DNA from: Macrobrachium rosenbergii
Taxonomy: Eukaryota; Arthropoda; Malacostraca; Decapoda; Palaemonidae
Direction: 5' to 3'
Assembly (NCBI RefSeq): GCF_040412425.1
Contig: NC_089777.1
Coordinates: 36,470,037 to 36,534,036 of the forward strand
DNA: 64,000 bases
The translations under genes were made by a program, and so were the position numbers. The stretch's first letter is position 1; each line of letters begins with the position of its first letter. The notes beneath the pieces were generated by a model. The model saw only the letters and a program-made list of their open reading frames with translations, did no database searches and was not told the origin of the DNA. Positions 36,913-50,291 of this stretch are shown in pieces.

Positions 36913-39540
36913 AAAGCTATCATAGTAATTTTTGGGAATTTCTGGATAACGGTAACACAGATCAAGTCTAAATATTCCCAGTCTCAATTTGTCAATCTAA
37001 ATTCTGAGGTTAATTTAACCAGTTGTAGTGTACTTTATGAGTTGAACTTGAATTTTTTGCATGTTTAAGTTTTTTGTTTTCGAGAGGTTTGCAGTGGTTG
37101 AGGTTTAATTCCTTTATCCCCATCAAGTTTAACATTTGGATCCCCCCTTTTTTTTATATTAATCTTCCTTGTAATTTCTGCAGTATTGCAATTGTAGGTG
37201 AGATGGTACTTCTGTTGAGAGGCAATAGGTAAAATAGGTATCAGTCAAGTGTTGGGCTACCTCTTTCCCCTTTTCTACTTAATTCCTTCGAACTCCTTCC
37301 CTTATTACAGCCCTTCTGAGGAGTAGGGGGGATATTGTGGGATGTGGGGATTATATATACACATTCTCTTACACATTGTCTCTGAAGCTTGCTGATGCTT
37401 CAACCCTTATGATGTTGCCTGCTGCATTGGCTAGTGCTGCAACCCTTATGATATTGACTGCTGTTGTCGTAGCTGCTAGGAGCTAGATGTTTTTTTTGAG
37501 TCTTTAATAGCGATCTTTCTTCCGGGACTATTGTAACCTTTCAGGGATGTAGCTAGACCCAGGTGAGGAAGGAACACTTGTCCTTCCATTACCTCCCCCT
37601 TGTCATCAAGCTCTCCTCCACCACTTTCCCCCTTCTCCCTTGTGGGAGGAGGAATGGAAGGGGTCTGAGGCCTCTTGCAAGAAGTCCTTTGGGTTTCTGT
37701 CAAGCCCTCTCTCAGTTGCCTGCAGGTGATTCTTGTAGCCTCTGATAGGGAAGGTATGGGCCTCCACTTACTTACCCACTTAGACAAGCTCTTTCTTTTA
37801 TAATCCTGAAGGATTACTATAGGGGAGTCTGCTTCCCAAGCTCACTTGGCTGGTACTTGGTCTCAAGCACTTATAGGGATTTGGGACTTCACTCTCCCCC
37901 CTACTCATGGACATCACTTTGCCCCCTACTCATGTCTCAGAGCTCTTCCTCCTGCGTATCTTTAGAGACATGCTCGACATAACCTGTTCATTTCAGACTA
38001 CCTGGATACACACTTTGGCATGTGCTCTGTCCTCGAACTTTGTTTGTACTTCAGGTGTTTGAGACATACAGTCCTCCTCACACATGGTCTATAGGCCAAT
38101 ATGCAGGTAACAATATTGCCTGTTTGTTAGGCGCATGCTTGATCATTGGCTTGTGCTCATGCCATTGGTGTGTAGCTTAAAGATACATCAGCTTCAGCAA
38201 TTGTGTAATAATGTGTGCACAGCAGTGCACATGCATGCTCCTGTTCACCTGGAATGCAGCCAATGACTACAGAAGCTTAGAAAGTTTATGGATGGGTAAG
38301 CGACACTTCACTAACTCTCGTAGTGGGGATGGAGGGAGTTTGATGATCTTGAATTTCTTCACATATGTGCATTGACTACTACCTTGCTTTCTTGGTAAGT
38401 GCAGTTCAGATGATGCTATCTCCTTTCATTGTGCATACAGTTATCAGACTGAATGGTTGTTAGCAGTGTATGACAGACTTCCCTTTACACTACACTACTT
38501 TGAATACTGGGAGGGCCAGTTGTATGCATTCATGTTACTCAGACCAGGTTGGTATTTTACATGACAGCACCTTCTGCTGCTCTCTTGCATGGCCATTTAT
38601 TAGCTTACTCTTCCTGAATCTTGTGTAGCTGTCATACCCACCATACTCCTCTGTTGGTGTTATGTGGGTTTATCCTGCACAGAAATACAGGAAGCTTTGC
38701 AGATGGTTGTCTGTGATATTACACTCACTAGGGATTTTGTAGTATATTTACTGACTCACACAAACATGTTTGCTTCAGTATGTTTGGTTTCAACCAGTCA
38801 TACAGAAATCTATAAATTATCTGCTCTGGTGATTGTAAGAAGTTATGTATTATCATAAATTCATTATTGTGAGAAAATCTACTGGTTGGTGAGCCATGAT
38901 CATGGGGGTTACATCTCCGTAATTATTTTTTAGTGATCGATAGTAACATTAGTACAAATTTACTCAAGAAGGGAACTCGGTGTTATTTATGTGCCTGTTT
39001 CTTAATGGTAAATGCAACTCATGCCATAGGGAATCTGTACCTGTAGAGGGCCTCGCCTCCTTTCAGTATCTCCACAGCATTGTTGGTACAAAAATCATCA
39101 GGCTCTCAGTTTGCCTAATGATCTTGAGGTATCACCTGCAGTCCTGTCATGAACCTCATTCTAAAGAACTCTTGTAGGGCCACTAAGGAAGCAGAGCAGT
39201 TGTTCTGACTGTTGTGGTAGAATTCTGCTTGAGGTGTTCTGGATCAGGTTAACATTCTGATCTGTAGATCAGAGCTTTTCTTGTTATCCAACATTCCAGC
39301 AGACAATTTCATTGCAACCATGTAGGATGCCTTAGATGGCACATGTCATAGCTCCTTCCACAATAGAAATTGTGATCATAGCCTAATGATTTTTGCAGGA
39401 AGGGGAAGTAAGACAAACCAGGAGCAGGAAGGAATAGCAGTTTTTCCTTGTTCCTCCCCATTTTCACTATCAAACTTCCATTGTCATGCTCCCTCCTTAA
39501 GCACCAATATACAGTAATTGTGCCTCTCTGTTGAACTTCT
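36913..39540. other. Anonymous sequence
   Basis: No gene recognised. Pyrimidine-rich stretches and short repeats (AACCCTTATGAT near 37397 and 37441) are present. The 103-residue minus-strand frame at 37476-37787 is rich in Gly, Lys and Ser and shows no domain. The sequence could be decayed retroelement DNA. Confidence 0.4.
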
Positions 39541-39646
39541 CAGTTCGGGAGGTCCTTTATTCCTCACACCATTGGACTGTGGAAGAATCTCCCTGAGGAT
39601 GTTGAGCAATCAGAACCTCAAAAGTGCAAGCAAAGATACAATGCAT
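39541..39646 (+). pseudogene. Non-LTR retrotransposon RT C-terminal fragment
   Basis: Frame from 39541 reads GRSFIPHTIGLWKNLPED then VEQSEPQKCKQRYNA. This is the ..RSF.PR....WN.LP... motif found after the thumb of reverse transcriptases in RTE/CR1/Jockey-type elements. It stops exactly where the Gypsy LTR begins (39647), so the Gypsy element probably inserted into it. Confidence 0.6.
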
Positions 39647-39747
39647 TGTTGGGGCCTCAATCAGAACAAAGTAGATTAAAGAAAGGAGCAGATGGTGTTA
39701 AGTGGAAATGTGTTAGGTTACTCAAACAAAAATTCTTAACACTAATT

Positions 39748-40039
39748 TTCTGGGCTTGTCCTGTGTCGCTGAGTGAAATGTCCCTATACAGCACACATTT
39801 CTAGGTATAAGTATTGCTAGATATACCAGAGAAAAAAGCCAATAGGATGCCAGAGTTACTACCTCTGGATCGATACATCCTAATAGGATGTCGGTATGTC
39901 ATCTAGGAGCGAGTGGAAGCCACTACCACAGACACTTTAACCCAATAGACTCCTCCTCACCAAAACCCCTCTGTCTAAGAGGTGCCGATACAACGGTCCC
40001 ACCACCGCTACTACTAATTCTACCCACAATGCACCATCC
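39748..40039. repeat. DIRS left inverted terminal repeat
   Basis: Begins TTCTGGGCTTGTCCTGTGTC and ends near CCACAATGCACCATCC. It is the reverse complement of 47129-47419 with near identity. Confidence 0.9.
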
Positions 40040-41720
40040 GCTTATAGCACGCTTTACGAGCCACTCGTGATTTTTTGTGGTGCTAATATTTTATGCTTAT
40101 TTTCTTTTTTTGGATTATCTCGTTTTCATGATGGCATCATCTGATCAAGGAACATCTTCTTCTAAGTTGAGTATTCAAAATTGAATGTTTTTGGTATGCG
40201 AACGGATTATTTTGTCCTGTTATTGTTTTCGCATGATCGACTGAGGGCCGCCATTTCGTGTTCGCTCATGGCGGCTTACTACAGTCTTTTATATGATTGC
40301 TTTCTTTTCGCTCAATCGATAGAATTTTCAATTACTACATTCCTTTTATGATAGTTTCAACTTTCGCTCGATCTGACGATCGACTATTATTTTATACCTT
40401 AGAAGTTGAAAGTTAGGCCTAGCCTAGTTTTCCTTTATTTACCGTTTGTAGACATATTTAATATGTCATTATGTCACTTATTATGTGTGTATTAGTTCTT
40501 GAGTCTATTTGGGTGGTGTTGTTAGCCTACCTGACCAGTTCGGCCTTGCCGATTCGTGGAAGGTAGGCTGTTAACCCAGTCTTCCTTCCTCCTTGGCCTA
40601 TAGGCCTGAGTTGGTTCGGTTTTCTTGGGTGGCCTTTGTTCGGGTTTGAGTGCAGGCCCTTCTTCCCTGACCAGTTGATTCTTCAATCCTGGAAGTGATG
40701 TTGGCGCTAGCGCTCTTTCTCGTTCGAAATTTTGGCGAATCCTAGCCTACATTTCCAGGAGGTGCCTTCTGGAGGTTATGTTAGGTGATAGTACCATGTT
40801 CATCCTTTCGCCTTATCTCACCCCCTGTATATCAGTCTCTTTTGTCTTGGCTCTCCCGTTAGGGCATTTTAGAGCTTAGCTCATTTGCCCTTTTGGTTGA
40901 GATGACACTTCGTGGAAGGTGCCTAGGCACCTGACCTGTTGTTGTCGCCATGTTTTCACTCCCATGTCTTCCCGTTCCGCCCGTCCGGACCTGTTCTGGC
41001 GGCTATCGTTAGCTTCGCTTTAGCTTCTAGCAGAAACTTTAGCTTGAGCGCCGTTGTCGCTTTTTACGGCAGAACTGGAGAGAAGCTGTTATAAATTTTA
41101 CTAGTAGTAATTGTGATTTATTTTCTGCTCCTGCTTCTCTACCACTCCGTCATCCGGACTCGTTCCGGCAGCTATCGTTAGCTCGCTTTAGTCTTAATAG
41201 GACTTTTGCTTGAGCGTCGTTGCTTTGTTATCGGCGGAATTGTAGAGGAGCCGGAATGATATGAATTTTGTTACTGTTATTATTTTCTGTGAGCGAAGTT
41301 TAGTGATTATCCCGACTCTTCACGTCGGCGAATAGCCTTCCCTGGTTGTTGATTTCTGTGCAATTAGTTAATTTATCGTGACGTTCCGGCGTCACCGGAA
41401 TTGCTTTCCGGCGTGATCCGACTCAGGTCTGGCCCACCTGTTTAGGATTTCATCGGAGACTTCCGCCGTAGCCACAGTTTTCAACTCCGGTGTGAGGCGA
41501 CCACCTCGTCTGGCATCCTGACGGCTGCGACGTGTGCTACACACTTTATTTAGACGTGGTTGATGATTCGGTACGTTAACCTTCAATTGTATTTAACACA
41601 GTTAGTTTAAATAATTGTGTTTATATTTGATATAAGATAATATCCTTGTCAATCCCATTTATTGACATGAGATTTAATTAACAGGTCCCTCGGTCCCGTC
41701 AAGCTTCGTCTCTAGCGACA
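40040..41720 (+). other. DIRS 5' leader
   Basis: Untranslated region between the left repeat and gag. It contains two copies of a CGTCCGGAC...TTCTGGCGGCTATCGTTAGC block (about 40980 and 41150). No ORF of note. Confidence 0.55.
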
Positions 41721-43781
41721 TTGAAGATCTGGGTTGGCGGCTTTGGACGCAATGTTGGTCAGGGGCGTCCTTATGTGCTGGCAGAGGATATCTGCAACAT
41801 TCTTTACCCAAATGCTAGGGCCTCTGCAGCCGTAGCTCCTGAAGTAGCTGAACCCCTGATCAACAGGATTAGGCTAGAAACCCAGGTCTCGCCAGAAGAT
41901 CAAGAGCTGTGCGGCGAAGTGGCCGAAGAAGTGGCCAACATCAACCTGGACGTCGAACCAATGGCCATCGACCCGGAGGAAGGTAGGGATGTAAGTGAGG
42001 CAGGTAGTCTTATTGATCCATTATCTCTCAATTCTCCTGTGTCTTCGTCTTCATCCTTCCAAGGATTCTCTAAGAGCTCCACCCTGGGGACCCGTTCAGG
42101 GTCGGTGATCCCCAAGGTGAAGTCCTCTTTGAAGACGAAGACATTACCTAAATTGACTAAACCCCCGAAAACCTCATCTGTACCTAGTTCCGCCAAGGTT
42201 TCATTGACTCCGAAACCTTCGACTTCCGCCCAGAAAGCTTCTCCCTCTTCTAAGGGGTCGAGAACAAAGTCGAGCAAGTCGAAAAAGTCTGACTTTGACC
42301 CTAAAGCTTTCGCGGAGTCCATGATGGGAATGTTTTCCGAACAGGTCTCTTCTCAGTTCAAGGCAATGTCTCGTGATCTTGCCTCGAGTCTTTTGTCGTC
42401 AAGAAAGTTCGTTCAATCCTTGGCGGACAGGTTAAAGAGCGCAAGAGGAGTCGCTGGCGGACTGGTTAAGTCAGGTCGGTACAGCAACGGTCCTATCCCA
42501 TTCCAGACGCCTCTAAGCTTCCAGCTTATGAGGATTCTAACCCTTGGCGTCTTGCCTTTAATGCCCCTTTCGCTAATGGTAAATTAACCATTGAAGGTTG
42601 TGGCACCCGCCCTGTGGAAGATTACGAGTTCTTCCCAACGGATCTTGTTTTTCCCTTCCCGGGGTATGCTCGGCTTTCCGAGGATGCCTTGGTGAGGGAA
42701 GATAAGGTTCCCAAAGAAACAGTGATCTTCCCCAGGGATCAAGCGCAGTCGGCATGGGTTAGGATCCTATCTGACTGGGAGTGTTCGAACACTAGATTGA
42801 CCCCTCATAAGGGGCGGTTTACGATGTTCACAGTAAATGAGGATGTCCCGACTCCCTGCACCTCTAAAGTGGCAGAATTAACCCTTCAGGCCGGAACAGA
42901 GGAGAAGCCTATGCCGCAGCTTCGTGAGACGGAGCCTACTTCTCTGCTCTTTCCAACAGATTTAGAATGCTGGACCGGAGCTCCGAAACCTTTACAGTGG
43001 GTAAACTAGATTCGAGTGCGCTCGAATCTCTTCAGTGAACAACTACCCAGGCTTCCGGAGTCCCTGATAAAAGCTGAGTATGAGGCTAGGTGCCGTCTCA
43101 GCAGATCTATCAATTCCGTCACCTCGGTGGAATTGACGTCTGCTGTTTACAAGGATGAACCTCTGTTCCGGGTCCTGACAAAATCACTACTGGCCTCATT
43201 CCAGAGTGATTTGTTTGATTTCATTGTGGCAAGGAGGAACTGTCGAAAGTTTGTTCTGGCTGACGCGACCATCCGTCATGAGCCGAACAAGCTGATAAAA
43301 TCCTCTATCTGGGAGACCAATCTATTCCCTGAAGATATGGTCAATTCAGTAATCAGTGAGGCCTCAAGGGCCAACCAAAATCTTCGGATCCGTGGGACTC
43401 CCCTTTAAGAGGAAGTCATCAGAATTCTCGGGGCCCCAACCTAAAGGCAGGAAGAGGTCTAGGAGGTTCCATCCTTATAAGGCACCCCAGACCCAGACAA
43501 TTGTTCAGACAGTCCCGGTAGGTCAGATTGCCCAGCCCTCCACCTCCAAGGGACATCCACAATACGTTGTACTGAACCAACCGGCCCACCATCCCACTGG
43601 TTCAACAACTTATGTTTCTCCTGCTTTCAACCCTACTTACGAGTCCCAGACCTTTCAGGGCTACCGCCAGTCCAAGGGAAATAGAGGTAGGGGGAGCTTC
43701 AGGTCTAGATCTGGCCCCAGACTCCAATCTCGAGGTAGAGGTTCAAGAGGAACTAGAGACAGCAAATCTTACAATAAATGA
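41721..43781 (+). pseudogene. DIRS gag
   Basis: Opens MKIWVGGFGRNVGQGRPYVL at 41721. A Ser/Pro/Lys-rich linker follows (SSFQGFSKSSTLGTRSGS, then KTKTLPKLTKPPKTSS), next a central region (PVEDYEFFPTDLVFPFPGYA), and an Arg/Gly-rich C-terminus (GRGSFRSRSGPRLQSRGRG) that would bind nucleic acid. Breaks: a frame change near 42590, an in-frame TAG after LQWVN (43007), and another frame change near 43390. It overlaps the start of the RT frame, as usual for DIRS. Confidence 0.75.
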
Positions 43782-43789
43782 ACATCCCC

Positions 43790-45230
43790 AGGTAGGTGGG
43801 AGGTTACGCCTCTTCAGGGACAATTGGACATTCAGTCCATGGGCCCACAGTATCATTTCAAAAGGCCTAGGGTGGAGCTGGGTAAGGGGACCCTCCACTT
43901 GTCAGGTTCTTTCAGACTCCAACATCAGATCTGTTAGACTATACAGAAGACCTTCTTTTAAAGAAGGCGATAAAGAAAGTCAGACATTTAAAATTTCAAG
44001 GACGCTTATTCAGCGTGCCAAAGAAAGACTCAGACAAGAGAAGAGTGATTTTAGATCTGTCAATTTTAAATTCTTACATTCAATGCGACAGGTTCCGTAT
44101 GTTGACCGTCTCTCAGGTGCGGACCTTACTTCCCCGTGGAGCCGTCACCACCTCTATAGATCTTACAGACGCTTATTATCATGTTCCAATAGCAAGAAAC
44201 TTCTCCCCTTATCTGGGGTTCAGACTGGGAAGACAGGCTTACTCGTTCAGGTAATGCCTTTCGGACTGAACATAGCGCCCAGGATCTTCACCAAACTGGG
44301 GAAGTTGTGGTACAGGAACTGAGATCTCAAGGTATCAAGGTGGTGGCTTATCTGGACGATTGGCTAATTTGGGCCTCCAGCGTCTCCGAATGTCAGAAGT
44401 CGACAAAGTTAGTAATTCAGTTCCTAGAGTATCTGGGCTTTCATATAAACATAAAGAAATCTCGTTTAACCCCGGCAACCAAATTTCAGTGGCTGGGCAT
44501 TCAGTGGGACTTAAGCACCCACAAACTTTCAGTTCCCCCAGCAAAATGCAAAGAGATTGCCAAAGCAACAAGGCAGTTTCTCAAGTGCAAACGAGCCTCT
44601 CGTCGCACTCAAGAAAGAATCCTGGGTTCCCTCCAGTTTGCGTCAGTAACAGACCTTCTCCTCAAAGCAAAACTGAAGGACATAAATCGAGTGTGGCGAA
44701 GTCGAGCCAATTGCAAATTCAGAGACAAAGTCTCCCTCATACCTCCAATCTTAAAGAAAAGACTTCGTCCCTGGACAACGGCCAAAAGTCTTTCCAAATC
44801 GATTCCATTACAATATCCCCTCCAGCCCTGATCATCCACACGGACGCATCTCTGACTGGTTGGGGGCTATTCACAGTACAAGAAGGTTCAAGGAATCTGG
44901 TCAAGCCACTTTCGTCTCTTCCACATAAACATTCTGGAAGCGATGGCAGTTTTCTTGACTCTGAAACGCGTTTACGTCTGGCCAGGAACATACATATCAG
45001 GCTAGTTCTGGACAGTGCAGTGATAGTTCATTGTTTGAACAGGGAGGTTCCAAGACAAGTCACATAAATCATGTTATGATAGCGATCTTTTCATTAGCAA
45101 TGAAAAATCATTGGCACCTGTCAGCAACACATCTGTCAGGAGTAAAGAACGTGATTGCAGATTCTCTGTCAGGACGTCTCCTCTAGAATCGGAATGGTCC
45201 TTGGACAAGAAATCCTTCAATTGATTCTCC
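43790..45230 (+). pseudogene. DIRS reverse transcriptase and RNase H
   Basis: RT: WTFSPWAHSIISKGLGWSW (43820), FSVPKKDSDKRRVILDLSIL (about 44010), SIDLTDAYYHVPIARNFSPY (first catalytic Asp, 44155), PFGLNIAPRIFTKL (44270), and the VVAYLDDWLIWASS box (44340). RNase H: HTDASLTGWGLFT (about 44835), NHVMIAIFSLAMKNHW and HLSGVKNVIADSLSG (45070-45170), and LQVDLFAT (about 45247). Domain order is DIRS-like, and the methyltransferase-like domain of some families was not seen. At least four frame changes (about 43890, 44250, 44825, 45060) disable it. The RT active-site residues are intact. Confidence 0.8.
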
Positions 45231-45639
45231 AACAGATTCCCGGGCTTCAGGTGGACCTTTTGCCACGGAATCAAATCACAAACTCACATGTTACATAGCT
45301 CCGAACCTGGACCCTCGGGCTTATGCTACAGACGCAATGTCAATAAATTGGAACAAATGGGAAAAGATCTATCTCTTTCCTCCAGTAAATCTTCTGTGGA
45401 AAGTTTTACACAAACTCAGGTCATTCAAAGGTCAGATAGCCTTAGTTGCTCCCAACTGGCCGAAGAGCAATTGGTTTCGCTTCTGTTAGAGCTGAAACTC
45501 AAGGCCTTGCAAATTCCTCATCCAATATTAACCCAAGTAGTGCAAACTCAGATTGTGTCAGCTTCCTCAAGAATGCTGAATGCCCTAACTTTATGGATTT
45601 CATGAAGTTTTCGGCCCAGAAAATGCTAATATTGATCCT

Positions 45640-46535
45640 CAAAACACATTATTTTTGGAATCAGATAAGAGAGAATCTACTCTTCGCCAGTATGATTCAG
45701 CAGTTAAAAACTTGCTATTTTTCTGAAGGATTCAGACGTTCATACTATGACTACTAATCTTACGATCTCATTTTTTAAGACCCTTTTTGACAAAGGTCTG
45801 GCAGCTAGTACAATTTCTACAACTAAGTCTGCCTTAAAGAAAGTATTCCTTTGGGGATTTAACATTGATCTGACGGACTCATACTTTTCATCTATTCCTA
45901 AAGCTTGTGCCCGTCTTAGACCAACAACCCGTCCTAAAACGGTTTCTTGGTTTTTAAACGATGTATTAAAGTTAGCCTCAGACACAAATAATGAGTCTTG
46001 CCCTTATTCGACTCTTCTTAGAAAAACTTTGTTTTTAATTAGCCTGGCTTCAGGAGCTAGAATCTCTGAACTGTCAGCCCTTTCTAGAGAGCCGAATCAT
46101 GTGGATTTCTCCCATCAGAGAGAGGTTCTACTCTCTCCAGATCAAATGTTTCTAGCTAAAAATGAAGATCCTCTAATTAGGTGGTCTCCTGGAAGATAAT
46201 ACCCTTTTAGAAGATCCCTCCTTATGTCCGGTGGTCACATTAAAAGCCTACCTAGAGAGAACCTCTCTCAGAGGTCTTCAGGTCCACTTTTGTTAGAGAA
46301 AATGGTGGAACCATTTCCTTGAATGGCATTAGGCAACAAATACTTTATTTTATTAAACAAGCTAATCCGGATTCAATCCCCAGGTCCATGATATCCGGGC
46401 TGTAGCCACCTCAGTTAATTATTTCCAACACATGAATTTTGAGGAAATTAAAAATATACGGGCTGGAAATCCCCTAGAGTTTTTAAACGTCATTATCTCA
46501 AATCCTTGAGGCTTTGAAGTTTTCTGCTGTCGCTG
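45640..46535 (+). pseudogene. DIRS tyrosine recombinase
   Basis: N-terminal part: STLRQYDSAVKNLLF and LTISFFKTLFDKGLAASTIS (core-binding region). Catalytic part: KTLFLISLASGARISELSAL with the first Arg (about 46040), LLSPDQMFLAKNEDPLIRW (46125), then after a frame change HDIRAVATSVNYFQH with the His-x-x-Arg pair (46387), and FKRHYLKSL with the active Tyr (46494). All four catalytic residues R, H, R, Y are present. The frame is lost at a stop near 46197 and again within the last few codons. This enzyme integrates the circular DNA intermediate. Confidence 0.82.
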
Positions 46536-46978
46536 CAGGAACATTGTTTCCCAGAGTCAGCCTAATATTGTTTTATAATATTTTATTGTTGGTAATTTGT
46601 AATTGTAATTGTTGTATTTTGCTTGCCCTACCAGTTGGTACTTCTCACCTACCTGCCTCGCTTGTATTCCCGTCCTTCCTATTTTGTTGTCTGGGTTTTG
46701 GGTTGCTTCTCAATCCATTCCTGGCTTTGCCTTATCACCTTAGTTGTTAAGTTTTCACTAAACATTGTTTTATAGGTGATGGTTACTAGTTTGTTTATTA
46801 ATCTTAAGATTGTAACCACATCATTTTGCATTAATTAAGTTAGTTATTGTCCTTTTGTACTAATTTATTTTTATATTTGCTTTTAAAAAGCATATTCAAA
46901 ATAAAAATTTTATTTTATCCTTAATACATTAATCCTTTTTATATTTACAAGCTTCTTTGGTCAATTCTCTGCTACTAT

Positions 46979-47067
46979 TTCACTCAGCGACACAGGACAA
47001 GCCCAGAAAAGGGATTTTGACAAAGGAAAAATCTATTTCTGGGTGACGGCCTGTGTCGCTCAGTGAA
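46979..47067. repeat. DIRS internal complementary region
   Basis: Reads TTCACTCAGCGACACAGGAC, then GGGATTTTGACAAAGGAAAA, then CTGTGTCGCTCAGTGAAC. It is complementary to the outer end of the right repeat followed by the start of the left repeat. In DIRS replication this region is used to close the circle. Confidence 0.88.
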
Positions 47068-47128
47068 CCCATCCCTCTCTTTATTTCCCACCCTGATCTA
47101 GCCAAAAAAGCTTGGGTGCTATTTCGGG

Positions 47129-47445
47129 ATGGTGCATTGTGGGTAGAATTAGTAGTAGCGGTGGTGGGACCGTTGTATCGGCACCTCTTAGACAGAGGGG
47201 TTTTGGTGAGGAGGAGTCTATTGGGTTAAAGTGTCTGTGGTAGTGGCTTCCACTCGCTCCTAGATGACATACCGACATCCTATTAGGATGTATCGATCCA
47301 GAGGTAGTAACTCTGGCATCCTATTGGCTTTTTTCTCTGGTATATCTAGCAATACTTATACCTAGAAATGTGTGCTGTATAGGGACATTTCACTCAGCGA
47401 CACAGGACAAGCCCAGAAATAGATTTTTCCTTTGTCAAAATCCCT
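47129..47445. repeat. DIRS right inverted terminal repeat with outer tail
   Basis: 47129-47419 is complementary to the left repeat. 47420-47445 (AGATTTTTCCTTTGTCAAAA then TCCCTTT) has no partner in the left repeat but is present in the internal region, as expected for DIRS. Confidence 0.88.
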
Positions 47446-47574
47446 TTATTCTTAAAACTAACTTACAACTAATAAAGTTTAACATGCTCTACCTGTAGGA
47501 GGTCAAAACTAATTAACAACAAAAACAACAATACATATCAATACAAACAAACACATATAGAACTTCAGTTTACT

Positions 47575-47588
<14 letters not shown>

Positions 47589-47641
<53 letters not shown>
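47589..47641. repeat. (TA)n microsatellite at the left edge of the Tc1 insertion
   Basis: Perfect TA run in Gypsy LTR sequence. The paralogous LTR has only a short TATATATA here. Confidence 0.95.
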
Positions 47642-49407
<1,766 letters not shown>

Positions 49408-50291
49408 TATATATCTCATGGCACTGTCCATCAAGGGCACATACTATTTTCTCCAGTGCACAAATACTGTACAGCAGCACCAATACTGTATTAGACTAAT
49501 AGTCCATTCACACCTTGTCCTTTATCTGAGGGACTCTTAGTTCAAATGTAAAAACTTCCATATTACCACACTTGCACTGCATAAAAAAACACCCGGTTGC
49601 TTCCTTGATTCTATATCCCACGCACCAACTTTAAGTGTCTTTGAATTTATAGTATTCTGATGTTCACCCTGACATCCATAAAAATCACACAAGGTCTCAT
49701 AAAAAAAATACAAAGGCTGCCCAAAAAAGGGAGAAGTTGTTTCTCTTTTTCCCTTATACTATCTCATTCCTGCAATAAAAAGAAAAATATTTATTATATA
49801 CATTGAGCTAAAAGAAACTCAGAAACATAGACACAAAAGCAAAATAAAATATCACCTTACTATTTTTGGTTTTTTAAAATACAAAAATAAAGTTTTCCTT
49901 CTTCAACCAAACCCATTTGATAAAAAAAACTACCACATTCCCCCTTACCAGAGAAGGTAAACCCCTTTACCCTTCTTGTAACTACAACCCCCTTCTGGCT
50001 ATCCTGTCATTCCATTACTGGACCTTGACTGCTGGTCCACGGTCTCTGTCATTCAGATTCACCTTCAGTTACTCCTTCATGGTGTTCTGGACTCAGATTA
50101 TTCATACTGTCTCAGCTTGAGGTTCGCTCTATTTCCTCAATAGCTGATAACATACTTAACACCTCTTCTGCACTCTTTTCCATTACTGTCCTCCTTCGGT
50201 CCGGATCCTGGGGACTCTTCCCAACTACAACTTCATGTACTCCTAACACTTCTCCATCCACATTTACACCTTCACTCAACTTCTCCACTTC
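49408..50291 (-). other. Gypsy 3' region between integrase and LTR
   Basis: A pyrimidine-rich run (TTTCTCTTTTTCCCTTATAC, 49742) could be the polypurine tract read on the other strand, but the LTR border was not confirmed. Nothing coding recognised. Confidence 0.4.

Larger units (their letters stand above)
39748..47445 (+). mobile_element. DIRS retrotransposon with inverted terminal repeats and internal complementary region
   Basis: Inverted terminal repeats of about 290 bp (39748-40039 and 47129-47419) flank gag, RT/RNase H and tyrosine recombinase in DIRS order. The right repeat has an extra outer tail (to about 47445). The internal complementary region at 46979-47067 is the complement of the right tail joined to the left end, as in DIRS circle junctions. 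The paralogous Gypsy LTR (near 58650) gives the empty site: ACTAATTT joined to ATTCTTAA, with a TTT shared at the junction and no target duplication. This is the expected signature of recombinase integration. Coding frames carry several shifts. Confidence 0.88.

Noticed and set aside
37476..37787. 103-codon minus frame
   Set aside because: Low-complexity, no recognisable domain, and no splice or promoter context.
41900..42322. 140-codon minus frame
   Set aside because: It is the shadow of the DIRS gag frame on the other strand.
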